DNA of 19,102 nucleotides, taken from assembly GCA_002316215.1 (NCBI GenBank), contig DCDB01000324.1, positions 1-19,102 on the forward strand. The letters are read 5' to 3'. The notes under the pieces were generated by a model that had not been told where the DNA came from, searched no databases, and saw nothing but the letters and a program-made list of their open reading frames with translations. Within the stretch, counting starts at the first letter, position 1, and every line of letters starts with the position of its first letter. Below are positions 1-7,693 of this stretch, one piece after another. Source of the DNA: Lachnospiraceae bacterium UBA1066 (lineage in GTDB: Bacteria > Bacillota > Clostridia > Lachnospirales > Lachnospiraceae). Made by a program: the position numbers and the translations under genes.

Positions 1-1953
1 CTTTTCAGGATCAATCGGCTTGGCAATATGTCCGTTCATACCCGCCGCAAGACATTTCTGGATATCCTCGTCAAAAACATCTGCCGTCATCGCTATGATT
101 GAAACGGTTTTCGCATCCTTGCGGTTCAGGCTGCGTATCTCCTTCGTCGCCTGAAAACCGTCCATCACCGGCATACGGATATCCATCAGGACAGCACCGT
201 ATTCATTTTCCCGGCTTGCAGAAAACTTTTCAACTGCTTCCGCACCGTTTACGGCTGTATCGTACAGGATTCCCCTGCTTTCCAGTAAAGCCGATGCAAT
301 CTGCCTGTTCAGCTCATTATCCTCGCAAAGAAGAATTTTCAGGCATGTAAAACTTCTCTGTGAAGCCTCTGCAGCAGGCTTCCTTTCCTCCGGCTGTTCC
401 TGCTGAACTTCCTTAAAATGAAGCCTGACCGTAAATTCTGTCCCTTCGCCTTCCTCGCTCTTTACGGAAATGGTCCCGCCCATCAGCGTTACAATCCTTT
501 TGGCGATGGTGAGCCCCAGCCCCGTTCCTGTACCTTCATACCCGCTTTTCTGCTCCTGGGCAAACGGTTCAAAGAGATGCGGCATAAATTCGCTGCTTAT
601 TCCGATTCCGTCATCCCGGATTACAAAAACGGTATCCGGTTCCGCTGCGGCGGACGGTTCATCGTATACCGTGACACTGACATGACCGCCTTTCGGCGTA
701 AACTTAACCGCATTGTTTAAAAGATTCAGAAATATTTTCTGCAGATTCATCTGGTCGGCAAGGATCATGCGCGCACGGCTGCGGGAGCTGTCAAAAGTAA
801 AGGTGACTCCTTTTTGATCCGCCATTTCCCGGATCGGAACAGTAATGGATTCCGAGATCTTTTCCGTAAAAACAGGAGCCGGCTTAAGGGCGAGCTTGCC
901 GCTGTCCGACTTTGAAACCGTCAGGGTATCATTTACCAGATTAAGCATCAGCTTTCCCGAAGACTCAATTTTCCTGATGTAATCGTCTTTTGTCTCATCG
1001 GATATTCCGGGAGTCTGTGCAAGAGATGAAAAACCGAGAATTGCGTTCAAAGGAGTCCGCATGTCATGGCTGATATCCGAAAAGAATTCATCTTTTGAAC
1101 GTACGGCAGCTCTTTCTTTCAGCACCGTCCGGTAAAACCGCCACAAAAGCAGGCTGAGAGTAAGGCAGCAGACAAATAAAACACAGGCCCTTATAAGATT
1201 CGCCCAGGGGTGCAGTTCTACCAGGGCCAGGGTCCATTCATGATGGGGAACCGTAATCGTCCCGCAGTCGGCATGAGTTACGTCCAGATTTCCGTTGCCT
1301 TCTATGACCAGACGTTCGTTATTTTCATTGACGCAGAAAAGCTGGAAATCATAGCCGGATTCCGAAAGGTTTCCGAGTCCGACCGCCTCCAATGCATCCG
1401 GAAGGTCAAGGACAATCGCCGAAAATCCCCAAAAGTATTCCTTCCCGTCGGAATCCGTAAGGAATACCGGATTCCGGGCGACGAGTCCCAGGCCGCCCTG
1501 AATAAGATTGTACGGACCGGAGAGGGCAATGCTCCTTGTGTTGATTGCCAGCAGACAGTCCTCTCTCCGCTCCGGAATTTCCAAAAAATTCTTACCCATC
1601 ACCGCCTCATTGCCCTCAAGCGGGTAGGAGTAGGTAGGAATGGCATTCGGCATATACTGTATTCCGCGTATTCCGCTGTCTTTCTGATAGACAATCGCTG
1701 CCACTTCGTTAAAAGTCGCCTCACTGATGTCTCCGTTTTCAAGCTTCACGACAGCCGCAAGCACATCCGTTTTATGGAAAACGGCATTGATGAAATTTTC
1801 CGTCCTCTCGGTATATGAAGACTTGATGCGATCCATATTTTCCTGCGATTCCTGCTGCAGGAAAATATAGAAGATTCCGGCTACCGCGGCCGAAATAACA
1901 AATCCGACGAAAAGGATCCAAAGATGCCGCGGTGTTTTTTTCTGCTCCTTCAT
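1..1953 (-). CDS. CHASE-domain hybrid sensor histidine kinase/response regulator, 3' end cut by window edge
   Basis: I translated this frame directly: 651 codons from ATG at 1953 to base 1 with no stop, so the C-terminus lies outside the window. The ATG is preceded by GAGGAG at good spacing. Visible order: membrane segment at about residues 10-32; an extracytoplasmic region with CHASE-like features (EGNEAVMGKNF, then SGPYNL and a GLVARNPVF stretch); second membrane segment about 249-271; HisKA with SHDMRTPLN, phospho-accepting His296; HATPase_c with NNAVKFTP, DDGIG and GTGLGL; then a receiver with CEDNELN, phospho-accepting Asp591 in MDIRMPVMDG, and AKPIDP at the cut. By family knowledge it senses an extracellular or membrane ligand and passes phosphate from His to its own receiver. 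No DNA-binding output is seen, so an Hpt or regulator partner is expected elsewhere. It has its own promoter. The ligand cannot be named. Confidence 0.93.
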   Translation of the reverse strand, partial: MKEQKKTPRHLWILFVGFVISAAVAGIFYIFLQQESQENMDRIKSSYTERTENFINAVFHKTDVLAAVVKLENGDISEATFNEVAAIVYQKDSGIRGIQYMPNAIPTYSYPLEGNEAVMGKNFLEIPERREDCLLAINTRSIALSGPYNLIQGGLGLVARNPVFLTDSDGKEYFWGFSAIVLDLPDALEAVGLGNLSESGYDFQLFCVNENNERLVIEGNGNLDVTHADCGTITVPHHEWTLALVELHPWANLIRACVLFVCCLTLSLLLWRFYRTVLKERAAVRSKDEFFSDISHDMRTPLNAILGFSSLAQTPGISDETKDDYIRKIESSGKLMLNLVNDTLTVSKSDSGKLALKPAPVFTEKISESITVPIREMADQKGVTFTFDSSRSRARMILADQMNLQKIFLNLLNNAVKFTPKGGHVSVTVYDEPSAAAEPDTVFVIRDDGIGISSEFMPHLFEPFAQEQKSGYEGTGTGLGLTIAKRIVTLMGGTISVKSEEGEGTEFTVRLHFKEVQQEQPEERKPAAEASQRSFTCLKILLCEDNELNRQIASALLESRGILYDTAVNGAEAVEKFSASRENEYGAVLMDIRMPVMDGFQATKEIRSLNRKDAKTVSIIAMTADVFDEDIQKCLAAGMNGHIAKPIDPEK

Positions 1954-2035
1954 GCCTTCTCCTCGCCGTCATCCTCTGCGGGAGCTGTTTTTCCGGCAGA
2001 CAGAAGACTTTTCGAATCTTCGGTACCTGCCTCAT

Positions 2036-2064
2036 ATTATAACATTTATCCATAGCCTAAACAA
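2036..2064 (-). promoter_or_regulatory. Probable sigma-A promoter of the CHASE hybrid kinase
   Basis: On the minus strand TTGTTT (2064-2059) and a perfect TATAAT (2041-2036) are separated by 17 bases. TGT directly before the TATAAT gives an extended -10. The start codon at 1953 lies about 80 nt downstream. The -35 box begins just past the hairpin at 2066-2104, so the kinase appears to be transcribed separately from the gene behind it. Confidence 0.72.
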
Positions 2065-2065
2065 T

Positions 2066-2104
2066 GAAAAGAGCCTTCCCCTTATGACGGGAAAGGCTCT
2101 TTTC
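2066..2104 (-). terminator. Bidirectional-looking rho-independent terminator between the two hybrid kinases
   Basis: Arms GAAAAGAGCCTTCCC and GGGAAAGGCTCTTTTC pair over about 15 bp with one bulged base and an 8-nt loop. The A-run on one side and T-run on the other are typical of a terminator that works on both strands. It lies between the stop of the SBP-domain kinase (2237) and the promoter of the CHASE kinase. Confidence 0.75.
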
Positions 2105-2180
2105 ATAATCTTTTTCTCTCCTGTTTTCCTTGTGATCTTTTCTTGTGACTCACGGTTTATTGCAAAGAAAGAAAAAGCCG

Positions 2181-2220
2181 CAATCCTGCCAAAGTATGAA
2201 TTTTCGATTTCTCAGGATTG
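2181..2220 (-). terminator. Possible second terminator hairpin directly after the SBP-domain kinase
   Basis: CAATCCTG at 2181-2188 and CAGGATTG at 2213-2220 form an 8-bp perfect inverted repeat with a 24-nt AT-rich interior. On the minus strand it is followed by GCGGC and then a T-rich run (TTTTTCTTTCTTTG). It starts 16 bases after the kinase stop codon. The long loop makes it weaker than the hairpin at 2066-2104. Confidence 0.45.
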
Positions 2221-2236
2221 ACAGAGAAGTTTCACC

Positions 2237-5200
2237 TCACATATACTTCTCTATCGTTTCATAAAGTTTCTTCGGTTCCACCGGCTTTGCAACATGCCCG
2301 TTCATGCCGCAGTCCAGGCACTTTTTGACATCCTCGGCAAAGGCATCCGCCGTCATTGCCAGAATAATCACGGTCTTTGCATCCCTGCGCGCAAGTCTGC
2401 GGATCTCCCGGGCAGCTGTGTAACCGTCCATCACCGGCATGCGGATATCCATAAGGACGGCATCGTAATAATTAAGCGGGGAAGCGGCAAAATGCTTCAC
2501 TCCCTCCTGCCCGTTTTCCGCAATATCCACGATTGCTTTCTTCTGTTCCAGCATGCTCTTTGCTATTTCCTGATTCAGCGGATGATCCTCGCAGAGCAGG
2601 ATATGCTTACCATTCAGCTTTTCGTCCGCGCTTTCTTCCGGCTGCTCCTCCTTTTTTGCTCTGCTGCCATCTTTTTCAATATATTCGCAATCAAACGAGA
2701 AAATGAACTCCGATCCTTCACCCAGCTTACTTTTAACAGAAATGCTGCCGCCCATAGCTTCGAGTATCTTCCTGACAATCGCAAGCCCGAGACCGCTGCC
2801 CCTCATTTCCGAAGTGTCGTTGCGGCCCTCCTGCGTAAACGGATCGAACAGCACTTTCTGGAACTCTTCGCTGATACCGATACCGCTGTCCCGGATGGAA
2901 ACATCATATCTGACCCTGTTCGGCGGTATCAGGGTTTCTCTTGCCGTGACCGTTATTTCTCCGCCTTCCGGTGTATACTTTACGGCATTTGACAGAATAT
3001 TGAAATAAATCTGGTTCAGGCGCAGGATGTCGACAAGAGGAGCCCTGTTTTTATCCACCGGCGCATTAAAGGTAAGCTTCTGGTTTTTACTGTCGCACAG
3101 CGGCCGGATGACGGCATCGATGTAATTCATGAAATCCTCAAAGCGGTACGGTTCCGGATGAAGTTCAAATTTTCCGCTCTCCGCTTTCGACATATCAAGG
3201 ACATCATTTACCAGACCGAGAAGAAACTTTGAAGAACGGTCGATTTTGGAAAGACAGTCCGCCGTCCGTTCAGGATTGTCCTGCTGCCACGCAATGTGCG
3301 TCATACCGATGATTCCGTTCAGAGGCGTCCGGATATCGTGGCTCATCCGTGACAAAAACTCCGACTTTGCCCGGTTCGCGGCTTCAGCCTCCTGCTTAGC
3401 CTTTATAAGCGCAAGGTTCCGGCGTTTCCGCCTGCCGGATGTTACAAGCAATAAAATAACGAGGCCGGTAAGAATCACTGCCGCTGCAAGAACCGCCGAC
3501 ATCAGAACCGGATACCTCCGCATCAGAAGTACCAGCGACAGATTTTCTTTCTGTACGGAATTATTCCCGAGAATGCTCTGCAGTTCATTTTCAGAAAGTC
3601 TCTGAAGAGACTTTGAAAGGATACTTAACAGAAGCCTGTCCGAGCCTTCCTGCACGCCCAGTGCAATCCCCTGTGTGATATTCTCCACAGACTTATAGCT
3701 GAAATTTTCATACTCGCTCATAGAGCGGTAATAATTCGCCTGATAATAGTTGAGGAACATGCAGTCAGCCTTCCCGGCTGCGACGGCATTCATTCCTTCC
3801 CCAAAAGTCTGGTATTCTTTTATCTGAAGCTCCGGATATTCCGCTTTTATCCTGCTCTCCAGATATCCTCCCTGTATGGCAGCCACTGTTTTCGGCACGA
3901 TGTCGGAAGTCTTCGTCACCCGCATAACAGAACTGGTAACATAAGGCTGTGTAACAGACAGGCTGTGGTCTTTCGCCCAGATGTAATCGTAGCTCACCGC
4001 CATAACGATGTTCCGCCCGCCGGCACCGTCTTCCGGGAGTTCTCCGCTTATAGCGCTCTCTCCCGAAAATCCGCCGTCTGCAACACTTCCGGATGCTGAA
4101 GCTCTGTCTGCAGTGCTTCCGGACACTGAAGCTCTGTCCGCAGTGCTTCCGGTCGCTGCGGCTCTTTCCGCCGCGCTTCCGGCCTGAAGGTCTTCGCAAG
4201 CGGTGCTTTCTTCTGCCGCTGTGTCTGAACCTGCTGTATCTTTCTTATCTACGATGGTACTGTAAATATCCTGCGTCGAAGACGAAAGAACAAATCGGAA
4301 ACGGATGCCGGTGTCCTCGCCGATGGCCCTTATGACATCCGGAGTAATGCCCGCGGCCTCTCCGTCAGTTTCATATTCAAACGGCGCCCAATTGGTCTCA
4401 TAATAAACATCGACAACCGGGTTCGTCGCAAGATATGCCTTCTCTTCTTTTGTAAATCCCGAAGCCCTCGTAACCTTATTCCAAAAATGCCTCCTGTAGA
4501 TTTCCGTATTAAACCCCGGATTGTAATCCAAAAGCTCCGCCATGGCATTATCCAGTTCCGCTTTAAGAGACGGATCTTTTTTGGACGTGGCTATATAGAC
4601 CGGGGTGGGGCTGCATTTCGCAAGAATCATATGGCCGGACGGCGTATCCAGATAATTTGTCTGAACCACCGTATCCACCTCGCCGGCATCTAAAGCCGCA
4701 AACATGGCCACTCCGGTTTCATACGGTTTTGCGTTAAATGAAAAGCCCATAGTTTTCCCGTAGTCGCGGAGCTCATCAATAATCGTGCTGCCGTTCTCAT
4801 ATCCCACCGTCATCCCGTTGAAGGCCGCATAGTCATTATAGGAAAGTCCGGTATCCTCCCGCCCGTAGAGATAACACATTTCCGTACCCATGGCTTCATT
4901 TGAAAAATCAAACCAGGAAAGACGTTCATCCGTCTTCGTGACGTCAAGAAGAAGATCGACTTCCCCATTTTTCAGCATTTCAAGGCAGTTTGCCCAAGAT
5001 GCTTCCACGTACGCGTAATTCCAGTCCGCATACTCCGCAACAGCCTGCAGATACTCCTTTTCAAAAGCAACCGTCTCGTTCAAAGTCCCGTTTGCGTTCT
5101 GCTTATCCGAATCATACAGGGCGACACGAACCGTACGTTTTTTCGCAGAAACGCCAGCGGACGTATCCACGGACGTATCAGAGGATGTATCCGAAGAAGC

Positions 5201-5506
5201 TCCCGCGGACGTATCCACGGACGTATCGGCGGACGTATCCTCGGACGTATCGGCGGATGTATCCATGGACGCATCAGCGGATGTATCCACGGACGCATCA
5301 GCGGATGTATCCAAAGACCCGGTCTCTGCTGTGTTCAAGGACGCGGCGGAAATGTCTGAAGGCGCACTCACGGATGCATCCGAAAACGCATTTACGGGCG
5401 CATCTATAAAGAGATTCGCAGCTTCAGCCGCAGACGGAAGCACAAGTAAAACACACAGTATTACGGCGGTCAGAGCCATTATTCTCTTAATAATATGCCT
5501 GTCCAT
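2237..5506 (-). CDS. BvgS/EvgS-type hybrid sensor kinase with two SBP_bac_3 domains
   Basis: 1089 residues from an ATG preceded by GGAGG 8 nt upstream. Order: signal or anchor helix (about 8-29); a Thr/Ser/Asp/Ala repeat (66-121); first solute-binding domain (about 123-345); second solute-binding domain (about 363-650) interrupted by a low-complexity insert (about 423-497); membrane helix 667-690; HisKA with MSHDIRTPLN, His723; HATPase_c with N840 in LSNAVKYTP, DSGIG (873-877) and GSGLGL (903-908); receiver with CEDHPLN, phospho-accepting Asp1020 in MDIRMPVMDG and Lys1074 in AKPVEP. The family detects small ligands, often amino-acid-like, with external Venus-flytrap domains and relays phosphate to an internal receiver. 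There is no C-terminal Hpt domain as in BvgS, so an external one is expected. The receiver closely resembles that of the downstream CHASE kinase, which suggests shared ancestry or a shared partner. Ligand unknown. Confidence 0.93.
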   Translation of the reverse strand: MDRHIIKRIMALTAVILCVLLVLPSAAEAANLFIDAPVNAFSDASVSAPSDISAASLNTAETGSLDTSADASVDTSADASMDTSADTSEDTSADTSVDTSAGASSDTSSDTSVDTSAGVSAKKRTVRVALYDSDKQNANGTLNETVAFEKEYLQAVAEYADWNYAYVEASWANCLEMLKNGEVDLLLDVTKTDERLSWFDFSNEAMGTEMCYLYGREDTGLSYNDYAAFNGMTVGYENGSTIIDELRDYGKTMGFSFNAKPYETGVAMFAALDAGEVDTVVQTNYLDTPSGHMILAKCSPTPVYIATSKKDPSLKAELDNAMAELLDYNPGFNTEIYRRHFWNKVTRASGFTKEEKAYLATNPVVDVYYETNWAPFEYETDGEAAGITPDVIRAIGEDTGIRFRFVLSSSTQDIYSTIVDKKDTAGSDTAAEESTACEDLQAGSAAERAAATGSTADRASVSGSTADRASASGSVADGGFSGESAISGELPEDGAGGRNIVMAVSYDYIWAKDHSLSVTQPYVTSSVMRVTKTSDIVPKTVAAIQGGYLESRIKAEYPELQIKEYQTFGEGMNAVAAGKADCMFLNYYQANYYRSMSEYENFSYKSVENITQGIALGVQEGSDRLLLSILSKSLQRLSENELQSILGNNSVQKENLSLVLLMRRYPVLMSAVLAAAVILTGLVILLLVTSGRRKRRNLALIKAKQEAEAANRAKSEFLSRMSHDIRTPLNGIIGMTHIAWQQDNPERTADCLSKIDRSSKFLLGLVNDVLDMSKAESGKFELHPEPYRFEDFMNYIDAVIRPLCDSKNQKLTFNAPVDKNRAPLVDILRLNQIYFNILSNAVKYTPEGGEITVTARETLIPPNRVRYDVSIRDSGIGISEEFQKVLFDPFTQEGRNDTSEMRGSGLGLAIVRKILEAMGGSISVKSKLGEGSEFIFSFDCEYIEKDGSRAKKEEQPEESADEKLNGKHILLCEDHPLNQEIAKSMLEQKKAIVDIAENGQEGVKHFAASPLNYYDAVLMDIRMPVMDGYTAAREIRRLARRDAKTVIILAMTADAFAEDVKKCLDCGMNGHVAKPVEPKKLYETIEKYM
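4061..4180 (-). repeat. 30-bp coding tandem repeat inside the second solute-binding domain
   Basis: About four degenerate copies of a 10-residue unit (GSAAERAAAT, GSTADRASVS, GSTADRASAS, GSVADGGFSG; residues 443-482) encoded by 30-bp repeats. The tract is the core of a roughly 75-residue insert placed between the first and later strands of an otherwise recognisable SBP_bac_3 fold. Confidence 0.85.
5144..5311 (-). repeat. 12-bp coding microsatellite-like tract (DTSx repeats) at the kinase N-terminus
   Basis: Fourteen consecutive 4-residue units of the form DTSA, DASV, DTSV, GASS and so on (residues 66-121), encoded by about fourteen 12-bp units resembling GCGGACGTATCC. The tract lies between the N-terminal membrane helix and the first solute-binding domain, so it would form an extended extracytoplasmic spacer. 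Unit count may vary among strains because 12 bp keeps the frame. Confidence 0.9.
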
Positions 5507-5624
5507 ATTTCATTCCTCCGCAATAAACGAAATCCCTTCCGTTGTTCTGTTGCTTGTCTACATTTTTTCCGGAGACTCTCCGTTACACAAAGGATTATTG
5601 CAGTTCCGCCGTTCCCGTGCTTTT

Positions 5625-6050
5625 TTACATTTTAAGCGGCAGGCCCTGCCCATCCGTGAAATTCCCGGTCGCGATCAGAACAAGATCGACAATCCAGCCG
5701 ATCCCGAACATTCCGCCGGTAAACAGCCACAAAAGCCCCGTCCCGATCTTACCGACGTAAAACCGGTGGACGCCCAATACTCCCAGCAAAATGCAGAGCA
5801 CAAGGGCTGCTGTCCAGCTTTTCGGACTGCAGCACCTGACATATTCCGCATCCCGCGCACGGACATAGCCCGGCTGCTGCAGGTCAACCGGAGCGCCATT
5901 TTCATACTGCTGCCCATCCTGCTGATAATTATAGTTATTGATAACCGTATAATTCATCTGCTCCGGCGCTTTTTTCGGAATCGCATACCCGCAGTATTCA
6001 CAATGATCACCCGTCATAACAGCACCGCAGACCGGACATTTTCCTTCCAT
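5625..6050 (-). CDS. Zinc-ribbon plus TM2-domain membrane protein
   Basis: 141 residues. The N-terminus carries a zinc-ribbon pattern, Cys5-x2-Cys8 and Cys17-x2-Cys20. A Tyr/Asn/Gln-rich linker follows (about 31-60), then a TM2 domain at about 78-136: a first helix ending in GVLGVHRFYVGK, a turn, then a second helix GIGWIVDLVLI. The GxHRFY...G pattern and the Asp in the second helix are characteristic of TM2 (PF05154). AAAGGA lies upstream of the ATG at 6050. Such proteins are common in Firmicutes and mostly uncharacterised; no reaction can be assigned. It is 106 bp from the patatin gene upstream and 118 bp from the kinase downstream, all on the same strand, with no clear terminator in either gap. 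The domain call is firm, the role unknown. Confidence 0.9.
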   Translation of the reverse strand: MEGKCPVCGAVMTGDHCEYCGYAIPKKAPEQMNYTVINNYNYQQDGQQYENGAPVDLQQPGYVRARDAEYVRCCSPKSWTAALVLCILLGVLGVHRFYVGKIGTGLLWLFTGGMFGIGWIVDLVLIATGNFTDGQGLPLKM

Positions 6051-6156
6051 TAGTATATCCTTTCCGACTTTTCAAAATCTTTACTGAAGCCTGAGAAATT
6101 TCTTTACTGTCGTCATGTTTTAAGCAGCCATTTCCCTGCCGGCGCCTTGATCTTTT

Positions 6157-7005
6157 CTATATCTGTAGAAATTCTTTTATCGCCGCCATATTTTCAGCAG
6201 CCGTTTCCTCGCCGATCCGGTAAACGCGGCGAAGCTCGTCCGGATTCTTCTCCACCGACCCTATGTTCAGCGCTTCCGGCGGATAAATGACTAAAATCTC
6301 GCCGGCAGCAGCTTTCTTTTCGATTTCCGTCATCAACCGGTTGTAAGTCTCGCATCGGTCTTTTAAATCCTCGGCAATCGCCGGATATTTGGAAAGCAGT
6401 CTCACAAGAAGCTTCGTCTTTCTGCTTTTCTTCTTGCGATAACCCTTCGGCTGTGTCAGGACCACGACATTCCGGTCATAGCCAATGGATTCAAAAAAAG
6501 CGAGAGGCACCGAATCCGCACAGCCGCCGTCCAGATAAGCTTTCCCGCCGATCTCGACAGGACGCGATGCAATCGGCATACTCGCAGATGCCCGGAACCA
6601 ATCCATATCCTCATCCTTTCCGGTCGTGCACTTATGATAGCAGGCTTTCCCGCTTTCAATATCCGTAGCAACGATCCAGAATTCCATGGGATTCTTCTCA
6701 AAAGTATCCGTATCGAAGATATCCAGCTTAAAAGGCAGATCCTGGTAGCAGAATTCCGCACCGTACAGATCCCCCGTCTTAAGAAGCGACTTAAAGCTGC
6801 AGTATCTTTTATCTTTGCAAAAACGCGTATTATAGCGGAGTGCCCGCCCGATCTGCTGCGATTTGTAGTTGCATCCGAAAACCGCGCCTGCAGAAACCCC
6901 GATGGCTCCGTCAAATTCAATATTTTCTTTCATCAGGCTGTCGATCACGCCGCAGGTAAACAACCCGCGCATCGCACCGCCTTCCAGTATCAGGCCTTTC
7001 TTCAT
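6157..7005 (-). CDS. Patatin-like phospholipase (YjjU/RssA-like)
   Basis: 282 residues with all three patatin hallmarks: a glycine-rich oxyanion loop GGAMRG (9-14), the nucleophile elbow GVSAG with Ser38, and the catalytic aspartate in DGG (Asp159). These make a Ser-Asp dyad serine hydrolase, probably an acyl hydrolase acting on lipids in the cytoplasm or at the inner membrane face. There is no signal peptide. Length and the LILEGGAMRG start resemble the bacterial YjjU-type patatin branch. The start is fixed by position: its ATG follows directly on the TGA of the upstream deacylase gene (TGAATG), with AGGAGAGG inside that gene's last codons, so the pair should be translationally coupled. Substrate is unknown. 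Confidence 0.93.
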   Translation of the reverse strand: MKKGLILEGGAMRGLFTCGVIDSLMKENIEFDGAIGVSAGAVFGCNYKSQQIGRALRYNTRFCKDKRYCSFKSLLKTGDLYGAEFCYQDLPFKLDIFDTDTFEKNPMEFWIVATDIESGKACYHKCTTGKDEDMDWFRASASMPIASRPVEIGGKAYLDGGCADSVPLAFFESIGYDRNVVVLTQPKGYRKKKSRKTKLLVRLLSKYPAIAEDLKDRCETYNRLMTEIEKKAAAGEILVIYPPEALNIGSVEKNPDELRRVYRIGEETAAENMAAIKEFLQI

Positions 7006-7554
7006 TCAGTCCTCTCCTATAAGCTTCACAATTACCGGCTCGTGTCCGACGGCCGGCAGAAATTTCTTCATAATATCATCTGTTCGTATCCTGAGGCTTG
7101 CCGTGTTTTCGCACGGATGACAGCCGATATATCCGCCTTTCAGCACGTCCTCATCCATCAGAAGCTGCACGCGTTTTTCCTTGTCGTTCATCAGCCCCAT
7201 CACAGAAACGGCTCCCGGATGGATGTCCAGAAACTTTGCGAGAAAATCTTCATTTGCAAATGAAAGCCGCGCAGCTCCGATCTGCCGGCTCAGTTCCTTC
7301 GTCTTAAACTTCTTCCCGCCCGGCATCATCAGAAGATAGAAATCCGTCTGCTGCCGGTTGCACAGAAAGAGGTTCTTGCAGATCGTCGCGTGCAGCGCCT
7401 CGTCAATCGCAAGGCAGGCTTCCATCGTATTCGCCCGCTCATGGTCGATCCGTTCATATTCAATCCCGAGTCCGTCCAAAAAATCATAGACCCTTATTTC
7501 CCGTTCTTCCCGGCCGTCTGTATCCTCCGGCCGGCCTTTCTTAAGTTCAAGCAT
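7006..7554 (-). CDS. YbaK/ProX-type aminoacyl-tRNA deacylase (prolyl-tRNA editing-like, PrdX group)
   Basis: 182 residues. The body from about residue 21 matches the YbaK/prolyl-tRNA-associated fold: TMEAC, then CKNLFLCN with the conserved Lys, FYLLMMPGGKKFKTKELS, a SVMGLMND segment, and GYIGCHPCENTASLRI, corresponding to the conserved HPxxNTA motif. Family members hydrolyse mischarged tRNA, typically Ala-tRNA(Pro), acting as free-standing editing domains. That role is inferred from homology. The first 20 residues are charged and not clearly conserved. AGGAGG lies rather far (13 nt) upstream of the ATG; no other in-frame start fits better. It is the first gene of a two-gene unit with the patatin-like gene that abuts it. 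Confidence 0.9.
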   Translation of the reverse strand: MLELKKGRPEDTDGREEREIRVYDFLDGLGIEYERIDHERANTMEACLAIDEALHATICKNLFLCNRQQTDFYLLMMPGGKKFKTKELSRQIGAARLSFANEDFLAKFLDIHPGAVSVMGLMNDKEKRVQLLMDEDVLKGGYIGCHPCENTASLRIRTDDIMKKFLPAVGHEPVIVKLIGED

Positions 7555-7631
7555 GCCCTGCTGCCGTCCTCCTGCTTTTATCCCGCAAATCCATCCCGAA
7601 ATATTATCTTTAAAATTCTTTCTGAAATTTC

Positions 7632-7659
7632 ATTTAAAATATTCTGATGCAAGTAACAA
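7632..7659 (-). promoter_or_regulatory. Tentative promoter for the deacylase-patatin pair
   Basis: The only AT-rich stretch in this gap (about 7595-7660) lies ahead of the deacylase gene. On the minus strand TTGTTA (7659-7654) and TTAAAT (7637-7632) are 16 bases apart. The -10 match is weak and other pairings in this AT-rich stretch are possible, so treat the exact boxes as tentative. Confidence 0.3.
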
Positions 7660-7693
7660 AGAACTGCCTGGCTCCCTGCACATCCGCTTTCCG

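Noticed and set aside
1210..1818. 202-codon plus-strand open frame
   Set aside because: Antisense to the CHASE sensor region of the truncated kinase, which reads through as a coherent protein with motifs; the plus frame has none.
5566..5582. CGGAG/CTCCG hairpin ahead of the SBP-domain kinase as a terminator
   Set aside because: Only 5 bp with a 3-nt loop, and on the minus strand it is followed by an A-run instead of a T-run.
5265..6053. 262-codon plus-strand open frame spanning the kinase start and TM2 gene
   Set aside because: Its first part is the mirror image of the DTSx repeat and the rest is antisense to the zinc-ribbon/TM2 gene; no ribosome-binding site or domain.
6051..6156. Terminator between the patatin-like and TM2 genes
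   Set aside because: The gap contains a direct repeat of TCTTTACTG but no convincing stem followed by a T-run.
7555..7693. Hidden small toxin gene beside the HTH/Panacea gene
   Set aside because: This 139-bp gap is AT-rich, looks like promoter sequence, and contains no ORF with a plausible ribosome-binding site on either strand.
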